Source of the DNA: Gloeomargaritales cyanobacterium VI4D9
Lineage (GTDB): Bacteria > Cyanobacteriota > Cyanobacteriia > Gloeomargaritales > Gloeomargaritaceae
Assembly: GCA_927797885.1 (NCBI GenBank)
Contig: OV696605.1
Span: 781,157 to 845,156 of the forward strand
Length of the DNA: 64,000 nt
Direction of reading: 5' to 3'
In this document: piece after piece, positions 1 to 8,652 of the stretch
Position numbering within the stretch: position 1 is the stretch's first letter
Layout of the letters: each line of letters begins with the position of its first letter
Translations under genes and position numbers: made by a program
The notes under the pieces: generated by a model
Seen by the model: only the letters and a program-made list of their open reading frames with translations
Database searches by the model: none
What the model was told of the DNA's origin: nothing

Positions 1-1
1 C

Positions 2-580
2 TTTGAATTTAAGGATATTTTCTTTTTGGTTTGGGACGGTTCTTCCCATCACATTCCGGCGGAGAAATTAGCCTGGGTGGAAAAGGCTTTAGCGAGTCCC
101 CGGGCGCAACAGGCAAAGATGCGCATTTTACTGGGACATTTGCCCTTGTATGCGGTGGCGATTGGGCGCAATGACCCCGGCGAAGTGATGGAAAATGCGG
201 ATAAATTGCGCCTGATGCTGGAGAAATACAAGGTACATACCTACATCAGCGGGCACCACCATGCCTACTACCCGGCGCACAAGGGGAAATTGCAACTGTT
301 GCACATGGGGATTTTGGGGGCGGGACCCCGACCTTTGATTGCGGGCAACACCCCCCCCTGGAAAACCCTGACGATTCTGGATATTCGTTTCAACAGCCCG
401 GAATTGACCACCTACACCACCTACGATATGCGGACGATGCAGGTGATTGACCAAAAGGTATTACCTCGATTCCTTGCCGGACACAATGGCATGGTGCTCC
501 GCCGGGATGTGGATCAACTCACCGCCAGCGAGCAACAGACCTGCGAGGAACAGATCGGTGCCGCCTTGTGTACCGCCTAA
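2..580 (+). CDS. Metallophosphoesterase, C-terminal part (5' end outside window)
   Basis: The frame is open to the window edge, so the gene begins upstream; the TTG at 26 is only an internal codon. The visible 192 residues hold two late motifs of calcineurin-like/purple-acid-phosphatase-like enzymes: a GHLP metal-ligand His and an SGHHH segment typical of the last metal-binding block. Such enzymes hydrolyse phosphomonoesters or diesters with a dinuclear metal centre. No N-terminal DxH or GD blocks are visible because of the truncation, so substrate and localisation cannot be judged. The stop overlaps the end of the convergent dnaJ-like gene by 4 bp. Confidence 0.8.
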   Translation, partial: FEFKDIFFLVWDGSSHHIPAEKLAWVEKALASPRAQQAKMRILLGHLPLYAVAIGRNDPGEVMENADKLRLMLEKYKVHTYISGHHHAYYPAHKGKLQLLHMGILGAGPRPLIAGNTPPWKTLTILDIRFNSPELTTYTTYDMRTMQVIDQKVLPRFLAGHNGMVLRRDVDQLTASEQQTCEEQIGAALCTA

Positions 581-1488
581 AGGGTGATCCCCTTGAGGTG
601 GGTGCGGGGGTTGAAGGTGCGGAGGTTGGCGAGTTTGGTGTAGAGTTCCCGTTCGCTGGCACTCAGGTCTTTCGGAGCCACAATCTGAATTTTCAGCAAG
701 AGATCACCCCGTCCCCCCGTGGCTTGGGGCCACCCTTTCCCCCGCAGGCGCAACACCTGCCCGGAACGCATCCCCGCCGGAACGGTAACGGTGACCGAGC
801 CATCCGGGGTGGGCACTTCGATCGGCGCGCCCAACACCGCTTCATCCGGGGTAATCGGCACTTCGGCGGTTAAATTTGCCCCATCCAACTGGAAAAACCG
901 ATGGGGTGGCAGTTCGGCGATCAGGAATAAATCTTCCCGCTGGCCGGTGTAGGGCTGAAAGGGACCTTGCCCCCGCACCCGAATTTTTGTCCCTGGGCGT
1001 ACCCCCGCCGGAATCCGCACCTCAAAGGACTCACTGCCGATCTGTACCCGCTTTTGCGTGCCCCGAAACGCCTCGCTCCAGGTGAGGGTAATGGGGGCTT
1101 CCTTCGGGATATTGGTGGCGTAACGACCCGTGCGCCCAGAACCTTCCCCCATGCGCCCTAGTAATTCGTTGATAAATTCTTCAAAACTGGTGTAGCGCCC
1201 AAAGTCGAAGTCAAAATCCACCTGGGGTTCGGCGCTCGGGGGACGTTCCCCCACCTGTTGCCAATAACGCCCATATTGGTCATACTTGCGCCGTTTGTCC
1301 GGGTCAGAAAGCACCTCGTAGGCTTCGTTGATTTCCTTGAACCGGGCTTCCGCCGTGGGATTCCCAGGATTCACATCCGGGTGGTACTGCCGCGCCAACC
1401 GCCGATACACCCGCTTGAGTTCCTCCGGGCTGACATCCCGACTCACCCCCAGTACCCCGTAATAGTCTTTGTAGTTGGTACCCGTCAT
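577..1488 (-). CDS. DnaJ-like co-chaperone without zinc finger (type B / CbpA-like)
   Basis: This 303-residue protein has an N-terminal J domain (about residues 6-70) with the HPD tripeptide at 36-38, which stimulates DnaK ATPase. The C-terminal substrate-binding beta domains follow directly. The CxxCxGxG zinc repeats of DnaJ proper are absent, making it a type B (CbpA/DnaJ2-like) protein. I chose the ATG at 1488 because the J domain starts just after it; an in-frame ATG at 1527 would add 13 residues of no obvious domain. It ends in a 4-bp convergent overlap with the phosphoesterase gene and is divergent from ftsH. Confidence 0.9.
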   Translation of the reverse strand: MTGTNYKDYYGVLGVSRDVSPEELKRVYRRLARQYHPDVNPGNPTAEARFKEINEAYEVLSDPDKRRKYDQYGRYWQQVGERPPSAEPQVDFDFDFGRYTSFEEFINELLGRMGEGSGRTGRYATNIPKEAPITLTWSEAFRGTQKRVQIGSESFEVRIPAGVRPGTKIRVRGQGPFQPYTGQREDLFLIAELPPHRFFQLDGANLTAEVPITPDEAVLGAPIEVPTPDGSVTVTVPAGMRSGQVLRLRGKGWPQATGGRGDLLLKIQIVAPKDLSASERELYTKLANLRTFNPRTHLKGITL

Positions 1489-1611
1489 AATCCCTAAGTT
1501 ACAGAATTCCTCACAAAAATAAACCATACCTATTTTGATCCTAGGCTACTCGCCCCAGCTCCGACCAGTCCGACCGCTCCCCACCCCTCCCCAGTCCATC
1601 CCCGTTGGGTT

Positions 1612-1626
1612 ATTATTAAGAATAAT
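1612..1626. promoter_or_regulatory. Short inverted repeat upstream of ftsH
   Basis: ATTATT (1612-1617) and AATAAT (1621-1626) form a perfect 6-bp inverted repeat with a 3-bp centre, about 46 bp upstream of the ftsH start in the divergent dnaJ-ftsH region. It may be an operator or simply AT-rich promoter DNA. No regulator can be assigned. Confidence 0.25.
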
Positions 1627-1671
1627 GAACACCTTTTTAAGGTTCTCTACGCCCTAGGCAGGAGTTGTGTG

Positions 1672-3549
1672 ATGAAATTGTCTTGGAGAGTCGTACTGCT
1701 GTGGTTATTACCGGTAGCCATCATCGGGTTTTTCTTTTGGCAGGGAATGATGGGGCCGGTCTGGCGGGAAAGCGGCTTGAATGCGGCCACGGCGCGCATG
1801 ACCTACGGGCGTTTTCTGGAGTATTTGGACGGGGGGCAAGTGCAACGGCTGGACCTTTATGAGGGGGGACGCACGGCGGTGGTGGAAATTACCGACCCGG
1901 AGTTGAGCAATCGGTTCCAGCGGATTCGGGTGGATTTGCCGACGGCGGGGCCCGACCTGATCAGCCGGTTGCGGGCGGCTCATGTGGATTTTGACATTCA
2001 CAGCAGTCGGAATAATGCGGCTTTGTGGGGGCTGTTGGGGAATTTGGTGTTTCCTTTGGTGCTGATTGGGGGGTTGATTTTCCTGTTCCGCCGCTCTGGG
2101 AATATGCCGGGGGGGCCGGGGCAGGCGATGAGCTTTGGTCGTTCCCGGGCGAGATTTCAGATGGAAGCCAAAACCGGGGTGAAGTTTGCCGATGTGGCGG
2201 GGGTGGATGAGGCGAAGGAAGAATTGCAAGAGGTGGTGACGTTTCTGAAACAGCCGGAGCGGTTTACGGCGGTGGGCGCCAAAATTCCCCGGGGGGTGTT
2301 GCTGGTCGGGCCGCCGGGGACGGGGAAAACCCTGTTAGCCAAGGCGATTGCCGGGGAAGCGGGGGTGCCGTTTTTTAGCATTTCCGGTTCCGAATTTGTG
2401 GAGATGTTTGTGGGGGTGGGCGCGTCCCGGGTGCGGGATTTGTTCAAAAAAGCCAAGGAAAATGCCCCGTGTATTATTTTCATTGACGAAATTGATGCGG
2501 TGGGTCGCCAGCGGGGGGCGGGCATCGGCGGCGGCAATGATGAACGGGAGCAGACCCTGAACCAGTTGTTGACGGAAATGGACGGGTTTGAGGGGAATAC
2601 GGGGGTGATCGTGATTGCGGCGACCAACCGGGCGGATGTACTGGATGCGGCGCTCCTGCGTCCGGGGCGGTTTGACCGGCAGGTGACGGTGGACATTCCC
2701 GATATTAATGGGCGGTTGGCGATTTTGCGGGTACACGCCCGCAACAAAAAGCTGGATGGGAGTATTTCCCTGGAGATGATTGCCCGGCGCACTCCGGGGT
2801 TTTCCGGGGCAGATTTGGCGAACTTGCTCAACGAGGCGGCGATTCTCACGGCACGGCGGCGCAAGGATGCCATCGGTCTGAGCGAAATTGATGCGGCGAT
2901 TGACCGGGTGGTGGCGGGGATGGAGGGCACGCCCCTGGTGGACAGCAAGAGCAAGCGGCTGATTGCCTACCATGAGATTGGTCATGCGATTGTGGGTACA
3001 TTGTTGCCTCACCACGACCCGGTGCAAAAAGTCACCCTGATTCCCCGGGGGCAGGCACGGGGGTTGACCTGGTTTATGCCGGGGGAAGATGCGATGCTGG
3101 TGTCCCGGGCGCAGTTGTTGGCACGGATTACGGGCACGTTGGGGGGACGGGCGGCGGAAGCGGTGGTGTTTGGGGAATCGGAGGTGACCACGGGGGCGGG
3201 GAATGACCTGCAACAGGTGGCGGCGCTGGCACGGCAGATGGTGACCCGGTTTGGGATGTCGGATTTTGGGCTGTTGTCCCTGGATGGGCAGATGGGGGAA
3301 GTGTTCCTGGGGCGGGATTTGGTCGCCCGGTCGGACTATTCCAACGAGGTGGCTTCCCTGGTGGATGCCCAGGTGCGGGAGATTGTCAGCCGGTGTTATC
3401 AACTGGCGTGCGACCTTATCCAAGCCAACCGGGTGGTGATTGACCGTTTGGTGGATTTGCTGATCGAAAAAGAAACCATTGATGGGGACGAGTTTCGGCA
3501 AATTGTGGCGGAATATACGCCTTTGCCCCAGGTGACTGCCCCGGTCTAA
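1672..3549 (+). CDS. ftsH: ATP-dependent zinc metalloprotease FtsH
   Basis: FtsH is a membrane-anchored AAA+ protease; cyanobacterial members degrade damaged photosystem II D1 protein in thylakoids. The protein of 625 residues has an N-terminal membrane helix, a periplasmic/lumenal segment, a second helix near residue 125, Walker A GPPGTGKT near residue 212, Walker B FIDEID, the SRH motif and the zinc site HEIGH near residue 434. The HEIGH spelling, with Ile instead of the usual Ala, is unremarkable in this family. The ATG at 1672 has GGAG at 1661-1664 with 7-nt spacing, better than the GTG at 1669. Four FtsH paralogues are usual in cyanobacteria, and which one this is cannot be settled by eye. 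Confidence 0.97.
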   Translation: MKLSWRVVLLWLLPVAIIGFFFWQGMMGPVWRESGLNAATARMTYGRFLEYLDGGQVQRLDLYEGGRTAVVEITDPELSNRFQRIRVDLPTAGPDLISRLRAAHVDFDIHSSRNNAALWGLLGNLVFPLVLIGGLIFLFRRSGNMPGGPGQAMSFGRSRARFQMEAKTGVKFADVAGVDEAKEELQEVVTFLKQPERFTAVGAKIPRGVLLVGPPGTGKTLLAKAIAGEAGVPFFSISGSEFVEMFVGVGASRVRDLFKKAKENAPCIIFIDEIDAVGRQRGAGIGGGNDEREQTLNQLLTEMDGFEGNTGVIVIAATNRADVLDAALLRPGRFDRQVTVDIPDINGRLAILRVHARNKKLDGSISLEMIARRTPGFSGADLANLLNEAAILTARRRKDAIGLSEIDAAIDRVVAGMEGTPLVDSKSKRLIAYHEIGHAIVGTLLPHHDPVQKVTLIPRGQARGLTWFMPGEDAMLVSRAQLLARITGTLGGRAAEAVVFGESEVTTGAGNDLQQVAALARQMVTRFGMSDFGLLSLDGQMGEVFLGRDLVARSDYSNEVASLVDAQVREIVSRCYQLACDLIQANRVVIDRLVDLLIEKETIDGDEFRQIVAEYTPLPQVTAPV

Positions 3550-3598
3550 ACCCCGAAACCCAGCCAAAATTAGCGCCCATCGCCGATAATGGTCGTTG

Positions 3599-4648
3599 AT
3601 GCGGGTACTGATCAGCGGCTATTACGGTTATGGGAACGGGGGGGACGAAGCCCTGCTGGTGACCCTCTTGCAGATGTTGCCGCCGGGGGTGGAACCGGTC
3701 GTCTTGTCAGCGCAACCGGCGGTGACCGAACGGCTGTACGGGGTACGCACCTGTGACCGCTGGCGCTGGGGGGACATCGGGCGGGAATTGCGGCGCAGTC
3801 AGGGGTTCCTCTGGGGTGGGGGGAGTTTGATTCAGGACAGTACCAGTTGGGCTAGTCCTTTGTACTATTTGGGGTTAATGCTCCTGGCGCAGGGGTTGGG
3901 GCGGCAAACCGTGGCTTGGGCGCAGGGGATTGGTCCCTTGCGGCGGCGGTGGGTGCGGGGGTTGGCGGGGTATGTGTTTCGCCGCTGTACCCAGGTGAGC
4001 GTGCGGGATGCCCCGGCGGCAGAGCAGTTACAGCGTTGGGGACGGTCGGGGTTGTTGGCACCTGACCCGGTGTGGGCATTGCCGGACCAGCCCTATCCGC
4101 CTTTGAGCGACCTGCCTGCCCCCCGTATGGCGGTGATTGTGCGCCCCCATCGTTGGCTCACCCCGGTCTGGCGGGAGACCATGACCAAGGCACTGCAACA
4201 ATTTCAACAGGCGACGGGGGTCTGGGTGGTGCTACTGCCCTTTCAACCGGCTACGGATATGGCTTTGGCGACCGAATTACAACAGGCGTTGGGGGCGCAA
4301 ACCACTATCCTACAACCGGAACACCCTGCCCAGCTAAAAGGGGTGATGCGGGGGATTGAATTGGTGGTGACCATGCGCTATCACGGTTTGGTCATGGGGG
4401 CGGCGGCGGGGTGTCGGTGTTTTAGCTTGAGTTATGACCCGAAGGTGCGCCAATTACAGCAGGAATTGGGTATGCCGGGGCTGGATTTAGCGCAAGCACC
4501 CCCACCCGCCCATGTGTTGAGCCGCCAGTGGCTAGATGTGTACGCCAACGGGGAGGGATTATCCCCGGAGCAGGTGCAATCCTGGGTAGATCGGGCGTTG
4601 TTGCACCGGGAATTGTTGCATCACCTTTGGGCAAAATCAGACGTTTGA
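3599..4648 (+). CDS. csaB: Polysaccharide pyruvyl transferase CsaB-like
   Basis: The 349-residue protein begins with an ISGYYGYGNGGDEA motif, the N-terminal nucleotide-fold signature of CsaB-type polysaccharide pyruvyl transferases. It also has WGGGSL and MRYHGLVM motifs typical of the family. CsaB adds ketal-linked pyruvate to cell-wall polysaccharide and in S-layer bacteria creates the ligand for SLH domains; many cyanobacteria carry both CsaB and SLH porins. I prefer the ATG at 3599 over the in-frame TTG at 3596 because the conserved region starts immediately. The gene lies 49 bp after ftsH, possibly cotranscribed, and is followed by a repeat cluster. Confidence 0.9.
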   Translation: MRVLISGYYGYGNGGDEALLVTLLQMLPPGVEPVVLSAQPAVTERLYGVRTCDRWRWGDIGRELRRSQGFLWGGGSLIQDSTSWASPLYYLGLMLLAQGLGRQTVAWAQGIGPLRRRWVRGLAGYVFRRCTQVSVRDAPAAEQLQRWGRSGLLAPDPVWALPDQPYPPLSDLPAPRMAVIVRPHRWLTPVWRETMTKALQQFQQATGVWVVLLPFQPATDMALATELQQALGAQTTILQPEHPAQLKGVMRGIELVVTMRYHGLVMGAAAGCRCFSLSYDPKVRQLQQELGMPGLDLAQAPPPAHVLSRQWLDVYANGEGLSPEQVQSWVDRALLHRELLHHLWAKSDV

Positions 4649-4788
4649 TAACCCCTGTGTGCATGAGTAAAAATATGGCAACCTCAGATAATTTATGGAA
4701 ATAACAAGGTTATGAGACCCAAGGCGATACCCTGAAACCATTGATTCTCTAAACATAAAATTTTTGTGCATAATTGCAGTGAAATTAC

Positions 4789-4889
4789 TATAGCAATCCT
4801 ATTTGATTAACCAACAAAAATTCTCCAGAACCAAGGACGGGGGCGGTGCCCCTGCGACCCCTATTTCATCCTCATTTAGGATTGCTATA
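4789..4889. mobile_element. MITE-1 copy (101 bp, short form)
   Basis: The element runs from TATAGCAATCCTA to TAGGATTGCTATA, perfect 13-bp terminal inverted repeats, with the characteristic GC-rich core GGGGGCGGTGCCCC. It has no coding capacity. TA at both outer ends suggests a TA target site as in IS630/Tc1-type transposition (inference). Confidence 0.85.
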
Positions 4890-4960
4890 TTTGATTAACC
4901 AACAAAAATTTCCCAGAACCAAGAACGGGAGGGTGCCCCTGCGACCCCTATTCTATTTTC

Positions 4961-5071
4961 GGCGTTGCTGATTGAAAGTATAAAACTACGCACGTTGTTA
5001 ATTCAACCGTCGCTGTAGGTGGAGTTTTCCCCGTGTGATTTTTGAAAATCATACCTAGATTCAGCAACGCC
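4961..5071. mobile_element. MITE-3, 111-bp element with 8-bp target duplication
   Basis: Ends GGCGTTGCTGA (4961-4971) and TCAGCAACGCC (5061-5071) are perfect 11-bp inverted repeats. The flanks carry the direct repeat CTATTTTC at 4953-4960 and 5072-5079, an 8-bp target duplication. There is no open frame, so this is a non-autonomous element inserted into a MITE-1 copy. A degenerate right-end-like stretch occurs near 6391-6411. No parent transposase is present in the window. Confidence 0.75.
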
Positions 5072-5096
5072 CTATTTTCTTTCATTTAGGATTGCT

Positions 5097-6204
5097 CAGA
5101 AGTGTTGAAAGGTAGGTAAAGGCAGAAAAAGAGGGGTCAAAATATGGTATTCTAATTCATATAAACCAAAACATGAAACAACTATGAAATTCAATTCTTT
5201 TCCCGGGATTGTCAAATTTTTACTCAAAGACCTGCCAACTAATGATTATCCAGTTCTAAATTCTCGCTTATTTTGTTCAATCTGGTTTGCTGGCATTTTA
5301 GACAAAGGAATCAACAGTTTACGGGACTTATTTTACCAATTAAATCATGCGGGCATTAAGGTTGACTTATCCACGTTTTCTAAGGCGAACAAGACAAGAG
5401 ACCCACAAATTTTTATGCATCTTTATCATAAATTATTGCATTATATTGAGGAAGCTCATCCTGAAAAGAGGTTGGTTTTATGTCCTTTTGATGCTACCGT
5501 AATACCGCTGATGAGTAAGTTATTTTGGCTCCAAGGCTATCGCCAAGTAAAGTTAATAACCACTTTGAATCAAGATACGAAATCTACTGGTCATTTAATT
5601 GTTAGTCCTGGACAGGCACATGAGATTAATTTTGGTGAAGATATTGTGAAAATGCTACCGGAAAATGGAGTCGCAGTCGGGGATAGAGGGTTTTGCAGTC
5701 ACAAAGTATTTGAACAATTTATCGAAAATGATGCCCTTTTTATTATCCGTATTAAGTCGAATTGGAAATGGGATGAAAACTATCATATCACCACAGAACG
5801 AGGTAAGGCGAGAGTAGTTTGTTTTGGCAATGTTCAACAGAAAGTAGACTATTATTTAGCTACCAATATTCCTGAGGATGTAATGAGTAATGAAGAGATA
5901 GGGGAAGCCTATAGACAACGCTGGGCGATAGAGGTACTATGGAAATTTCTAAAGATGAACTTAAAGCTCGATAAAATGATGAGTAAAAATTTGAATGGAA
6001 TTACCATTCAAATTTATGTAATTTTAATAGTTTACTTGATATTGCAACTGTTAAAAGTTCCACGGATGTACGGAAGTAAATTGGCAGATAAGTTCCGATA
6101 TATACAAATCTTAATACGGCAGGAGTGGAATTTTGTCCATTGGCTCAATCGGGTCGTCCCACGCCTAAATATGTAAAGTTTTATTGCAGGATTCAACACT
6201 TGTG
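5097..6204 (+). mobile_element. IS4-type insertion sequence, copy 1 (1108 bp)
   Basis: The ends are CAGAAGTGTTGAA and TTCAACACTTGTG, imperfect inverted repeats, with one transposase gene inside. The flanking direct repeat AGGATTGCT (5088-5096 and 6205-6213) is a 9-bp target duplication cut from the end of a MITE-1. Two more copies encoding the same protein lie at 51078-52185 and 52475-53582. Confidence 0.95.
5184..6176 (+). CDS. IS4-family DDE transposase (copy 1)
   Basis: The 330-residue transposase catalyses cut-and-paste movement of its element. The DDE triad can be placed: first Asp in FDATVIPL, second in GDRGF, and Glu in the IS4 signature Y-x2-R-x3-E-x6-K, present here as YRQRWAIEVLWKFLK. 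Length and the 9-bp target duplication fit the IS4 superfamily (IS10-like duplication length). The gene appears intact. It is clearly more AT-rich than neighbouring host genes. The encoded protein is identical in all three window copies, which implies recent spread. Confidence 0.93.
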   Translation: MKFNSFPGIVKFLLKDLPTNDYPVLNSRLFCSIWFAGILDKGINSLRDLFYQLNHAGIKVDLSTFSKANKTRDPQIFMHLYHKLLHYIEEAHPEKRLVLCPFDATVIPLMSKLFWLQGYRQVKLITTLNQDTKSTGHLIVSPGQAHEINFGEDIVKMLPENGVAVGDRGFCSHKVFEQFIENDALFIIRIKSNWKWDENYHITTERGKARVVCFGNVQQKVDYYLATNIPEDVMSNEEIGEAYRQRWAIEVLWKFLKMNLKLDKMMSKNLNGITIQIYVILIVYLILQLLKVPRMYGSKLADKFRYIQILIRQEWNFVHWLNRVVPRLNM

Positions 6205-6212
6205 AGGATTGC

Positions 6213-6314
6213 TATAGCAATCCTATTTGATTAACCAACAAAAATTTCCCAGAACCAAGGACGGGGGCGGTGCCCCTGCGACCGCTTGTTTCATTCTCAT
6301 TTAGGATTGCTATA
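6213..6314. mobile_element. MITE-1 copy (102 bp, short form)
   Basis: This copy has TATAGCAATCCTA at the left and TAGGATTGCTATA at the right, with the GGGGGCGGTGCCCC core. It abuts the right target duplication of IS copy 1, so three MITE-1 copies were originally in tandem here. Confidence 0.85.
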
Positions 6315-6423
6315 CTCTATAACCATTGATTTTATAAACATAAAATTTCCAAATTTCTTTTTACAATTTTAGTGAAATTACCATATCTGGATTCAGGAAC
6401 ACCCGGAATTTAATGAACAATTT

Positions 6424-6885
6424 CTACAAATTCAAACCAGTTTTACCCGCTATATCCAGGGCAATGCTGGGGGATACAGGGAGAACCGATAAACGATTTC
6501 CTGGTCGAATCACCAGGAATTCATCGGGTTTGTAATGTTGGCGCAAATCCGCCAGAGTCAAAGGGGCAACACAGGTTTGCAGATAACCCACTTCCACCGT
6601 CCACCAGCGCGGTTGATCCCGGGAAGATTTGGGGTCATAATAGGAGCTATTGGGGTCAAATTGGGTGGGGTCAACTAAGTTAATTTGCGTAATTTCCATC
6701 AAACCAAAAATACCTGGTGGGTCTGCATTGGAATGGTAGAAAAATGCCCGTTCTCCCAAACGCATCTGCTGCAAAAAATTGCGGGCTTGATAATTGCGTA
6801 CCCCGTCCCAAATCGTGCGCCCATCCCGTTTGAGGTCGTCAATACTGTACACATTGGGTTCGGATTTCATTAACCAATAAGCCAT
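6424..6885 (-). CDS. EVE domain protein
   Basis: A 153-residue protein consisting of a single EVE domain (PUA-like fold, thymocyte nuclear protein 1 family). It starts with the typical YWLMKSEP motif and contains WDGVRNYQARNF and AFFYHSN blocks. EVE domains bind modified bases in RNA or DNA; bacterial members are often linked to modified-DNA recognition, but a lone EVE protein has no settled role. The ATG at 6885 begins right at the conserved motif. It stands alone between repeats, so context gives no further hint. Confidence 0.88.
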   Translation of the reverse strand: MAYWLMKSEPNVYSIDDLKRDGRTIWDGVRNYQARNFLQQMRLGERAFFYHSNADPPGIFGLMEITQINLVDPTQFDPNSSYYDPKSSRDQPRWWTVEVGYLQTCVAPLTLADLRQHYKPDEFLVIRPGNRLSVLPVSPSIALDIAGKTGLNL

Positions 6886-6895
6886 CGCCGCTCCA

Positions 6896-7093
6896 GGGCA
6901 TCTCTATTTATTTGAGCCAACTATAGCAATCCTACTTGATTAACAAACAGAAATGCTCCAGAACCAAATGCGGGGGCGGTGCCCCTGCGACCCCTATTCT
7001 ATTCTCGTTTAGGATTGCTATATAAATCTCATCCCAGAACCAAGGGCGCGGGGTGCCCCTGCGACCGCTAACTTTGCATTGATAGAGGTGCCC
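6896..7093. repeat. MITE-2-like element containing a MITE-1
   Basis: GGGCATCTCTATTTATT at 6896-6912 and GATAGAGGTGCCC at 7081-7093 are matching MITE-2 ends. A complete MITE-1 (6922-7022) lies inside, followed by a partial core copy. The flanks do not show a clean target duplication, so it is probably old or rearranged. Confidence 0.55.
6922..7022. mobile_element. MITE-1 copy (101 bp, short form)
   Basis: This copy has the standard TATAGCAATCCTA and TAGGATTGCTATA ends and the GC-rich core. It lies within a MITE-2-like element between the EVE gene and lipA. Confidence 0.85.
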
Positions 7094-7159
7094 TCCCGTA
7101 AAATTACCTCCAGTGTGCCATAGGGTTCCCGCTTCCCCAAATTTGTTACAATCAAACCC

Positions 7160-8071
7160 ATGACCCAATCCCCCCCTTCTCCCCGCAAACCCGATTGGCT
7201 CCGGGTAAAATTAGGTCAAGGATCCGTATTCGGTCAGGTCAAACATTTATTACGGGACTTACAGTTAAATACGGTTTGCGAAGAAGCCTCCTGTCCCAAC
7301 ATTGGGGAATGTTTCAGCCAGGGTACCGCCACTTTTTTGATCATGGGACCTGCCTGCACCCGGGCGTGCCCCTACTGCGATATTGATTTTGTGAAAAAAC
7401 CCCCGGCACTCGACCCGGAAGAACCCCGGCGACTAGCCGAAGCTGTCAAACGACTAAATCTGCAACACGTTGTCATCACTTCCGTTAACCGGGATGACCT
7501 GCCCGATGGGGGTGCTGAACAATTTGTGCAATGTATTCACAGTGTGAGAACCTTATGCCCAGAAACCACCATTGAGGTTCTGATCCCTGACCTGTGTGGC
7601 AATTGGGAAGCCCTGCGGAGGATTGTCAGTGCCCAGCCCGATGTCCTCAACCACAACACGGAAACCGTGCCCCGTTTGTACCGCCGGGTGCGTCCCCAGG
7701 GAGAATACAACCGCAGTTTATTGTTATTACGCAAGACTCGGGAATTGCGCCCCCAAATTTACACCAAATCTGGCTTGATGGTGGGCTTGGGGGAAACCTG
7801 GGAAGAGGTGGTGCAGGTGATGCAGGATTTACGGCAGGTGGACTGCGACATTCTCACCCTGGGGCAGTATTTGCAACCCAGCCCCAAGCATTTGCCCGTT
7901 GTCCGCTATGTCCCCCCGCCGGAATTTGACCAGTGGCGCACTGTGGGGGAAGGGATGGGCTTTTTGCAGGTGGTGGCTTCCCCCTTGACCCGCAGTTCCT
8001 ACCATGCCGCTGAGGTCAAAAATTTGATGCGCCGTTATCCCCGCCCCACTTCCTCCAACTCAGTCAGTTAA
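7160..8071 (+). CDS. lipA: Lipoyl synthase
   Basis: LipA is a radical-SAM enzyme that inserts two sulfurs into protein-bound octanoyl groups to make the lipoyl cofactor of 2-oxoacid dehydrogenases and the glycine cleavage system. The 303-residue protein shows both iron-sulfur sites: the auxiliary cluster motif [12 protein letters not shown] (Cys 40, 45, 51) and the radical-SAM motif CTRACPYC (Cys 66, 70, 73). The C-terminal RSSYHA segment is also typical. The length is normal. Cyanobacteria often encode two LipA copies, and this one has no lipB next to it. The ATG at 7160 fits the family length. Confidence 0.96.
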   Translation: MTQSPPSPRKPDWLRVKLGQGSVFGQVKHLLRDLQLNTVCEEASCPNIGECFSQGTATFLIMGPACTRACPYCDIDFVKKPPALDPEEPRRLAEAVKRLNLQHVVITSVNRDDLPDGGAEQFVQCIHSVRTLCPETTIEVLIPDLCGNWEALRRIVSAQPDVLNHNTETVPRLYRRVRPQGEYNRSLLLLRKTRELRPQIYTKSGLMVGLGETWEEVVQVMQDLRQVDCDILTLGQYLQPSPKHLPVVRYVPPPEFDQWRTVGEGMGFLQVVASPLTRSSYHAAEVKNLMRRYPRPTSSNSVS

Positions 8072-8117
8072 GTAAGTATTTGTGCCGAGACAATTGGGAA
8101 TCATTAGCCAAACTAAT

Positions 8118-8145
8118 CCCACCTATGCTAAACATTCATGGGTGG
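8118..8145. terminator. Possible hairpin after lipA
   Basis: CCCACC (8118-8123) can pair with GGGTGG (8140-8145) around a 16-nt loop, 46 bp after the lipA stop. No T-run follows, so it is a weak terminator candidate or a structural element in the ccmK2 leader. Confidence 0.2.
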
Positions 8146-8248
8146 ATGATTGCCAAGGGGGACACCGAAGATTTATGCTGAAAACTGAAGTAAGCTAAGT
8201 TCGCTATCCCCGTCCCTATCAGGGTTTGAGCGAGTAGCCATTCTTATG

Positions 8249-8271
8249 ATTGACAAACATTTTTTGTCAAT
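8249..8271. promoter_or_regulatory. Perfect 9-bp inverted repeat upstream of ccmK2
   Basis: ATTGACAAA (8249-8257) and TTTGTCAAT (8263-8271) form a perfect inverted repeat with a 5-bp spacer, ending 42 bp before the ccmK2 start. The position and symmetry fit an operator for a dimeric regulator of the carboxysome operon. It does not obviously match the TTA-N7-TAA pattern of LysR-type CmpR/NdhR sites, so the regulator is unknown. Confidence 0.45.
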
Positions 8272-8313
8272 TGTAACTCGATTTTTACGTTATGCAACAA
8301 AGGAGTCACGTTC

Positions 8314-8622
8314 ATGCCGATTGCAGTGGGAATGATTGAAACCAAGGGGTTTCCGGCGGTGGTGGAAGCTGCCGATGCGATGGTGAAAGCCGCTCGGGTT
8401 ACCTTGGTGGGTTACGAGAAGATTGGGAGCGGGCGGGTGACGGTGATCGTCCGGGGGGATGTGTCCGAGGTGCAAGCATCGGTGTCAGCGGGGATTGAGT
8501 CTGCCAAGCGGGTGGCGGGGGGGGAAGTCCTGTCCCACCACATCATTGCCCGTCCCCACGAAAATTTGGAGTACGTTCTGCCCATCCGCTACACCCCGGA
8601 AGTGGAACAGTTTCGGGTTTAG
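8314..8622 (+). CDS. ccmK2: Carboxysome shell protein CcmK2 (BMC-H)
   Basis: The 102-residue single BMC domain protein forms hexamers that tile the carboxysome facets and pass bicarbonate and RuBP through a central pore. It starts IAVGMIET and contains the [13 protein letters not shown] block of CcmK proteins. A good ribosome site AAAGGAG (8299-8305) precedes the ATG at 8 nt. It is first in the ccm operon, followed after 30 bp by a close paralogue. Which copy is K1 or K2 is assigned from gene order and length: the shorter first copy matches the usual K2. Confidence 0.93.
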   Translation: MPIAVGMIETKGFPAVVEAADAMVKAARVTLVGYEKIGSGRVTVIVRGDVSEVQASVSAGIESAKRVAGGEVLSHHIIARPHENLEYVLPIRYTPEVEQFRV

Positions 8623-8652
8623 TTGGTCACGGTACATTAGGAGTAGGAAGTA

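Larger units (their letters stand above)
4886..6213. mobile_element. MITE-1 copy interrupted twice (by a 111-bp element and an IS4-type element)
   Basis: A second MITE-1 follows the first directly, sharing its TATA and lacking the first few bases of its left end. Its sequence runs 4890-4960, is interrupted by the 111-bp element at 4961-5071, resumes at 5072-5096, is interrupted by the IS at 5097-6204 and ends at about 6213. Removing both inserts and one copy of each target duplication restores a MITE-1-like sequence. Confidence 0.7.

Noticed and set aside
2157-2954. Long minus-strand frames across ftsH (also 2335-3567)
   Set aside because: They are antisense shadows of a clearly coding gene with high GC; their proteins are low-complexity Arg/Pro/Ser-rich.
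4886-5200. Possible CRISPR array from the repeated 100-bp units near 4.8-5.1 kb
   Set aside because: The units are whole palindromic elements with terminal repeats and target duplications, not short repeats with unique spacers.
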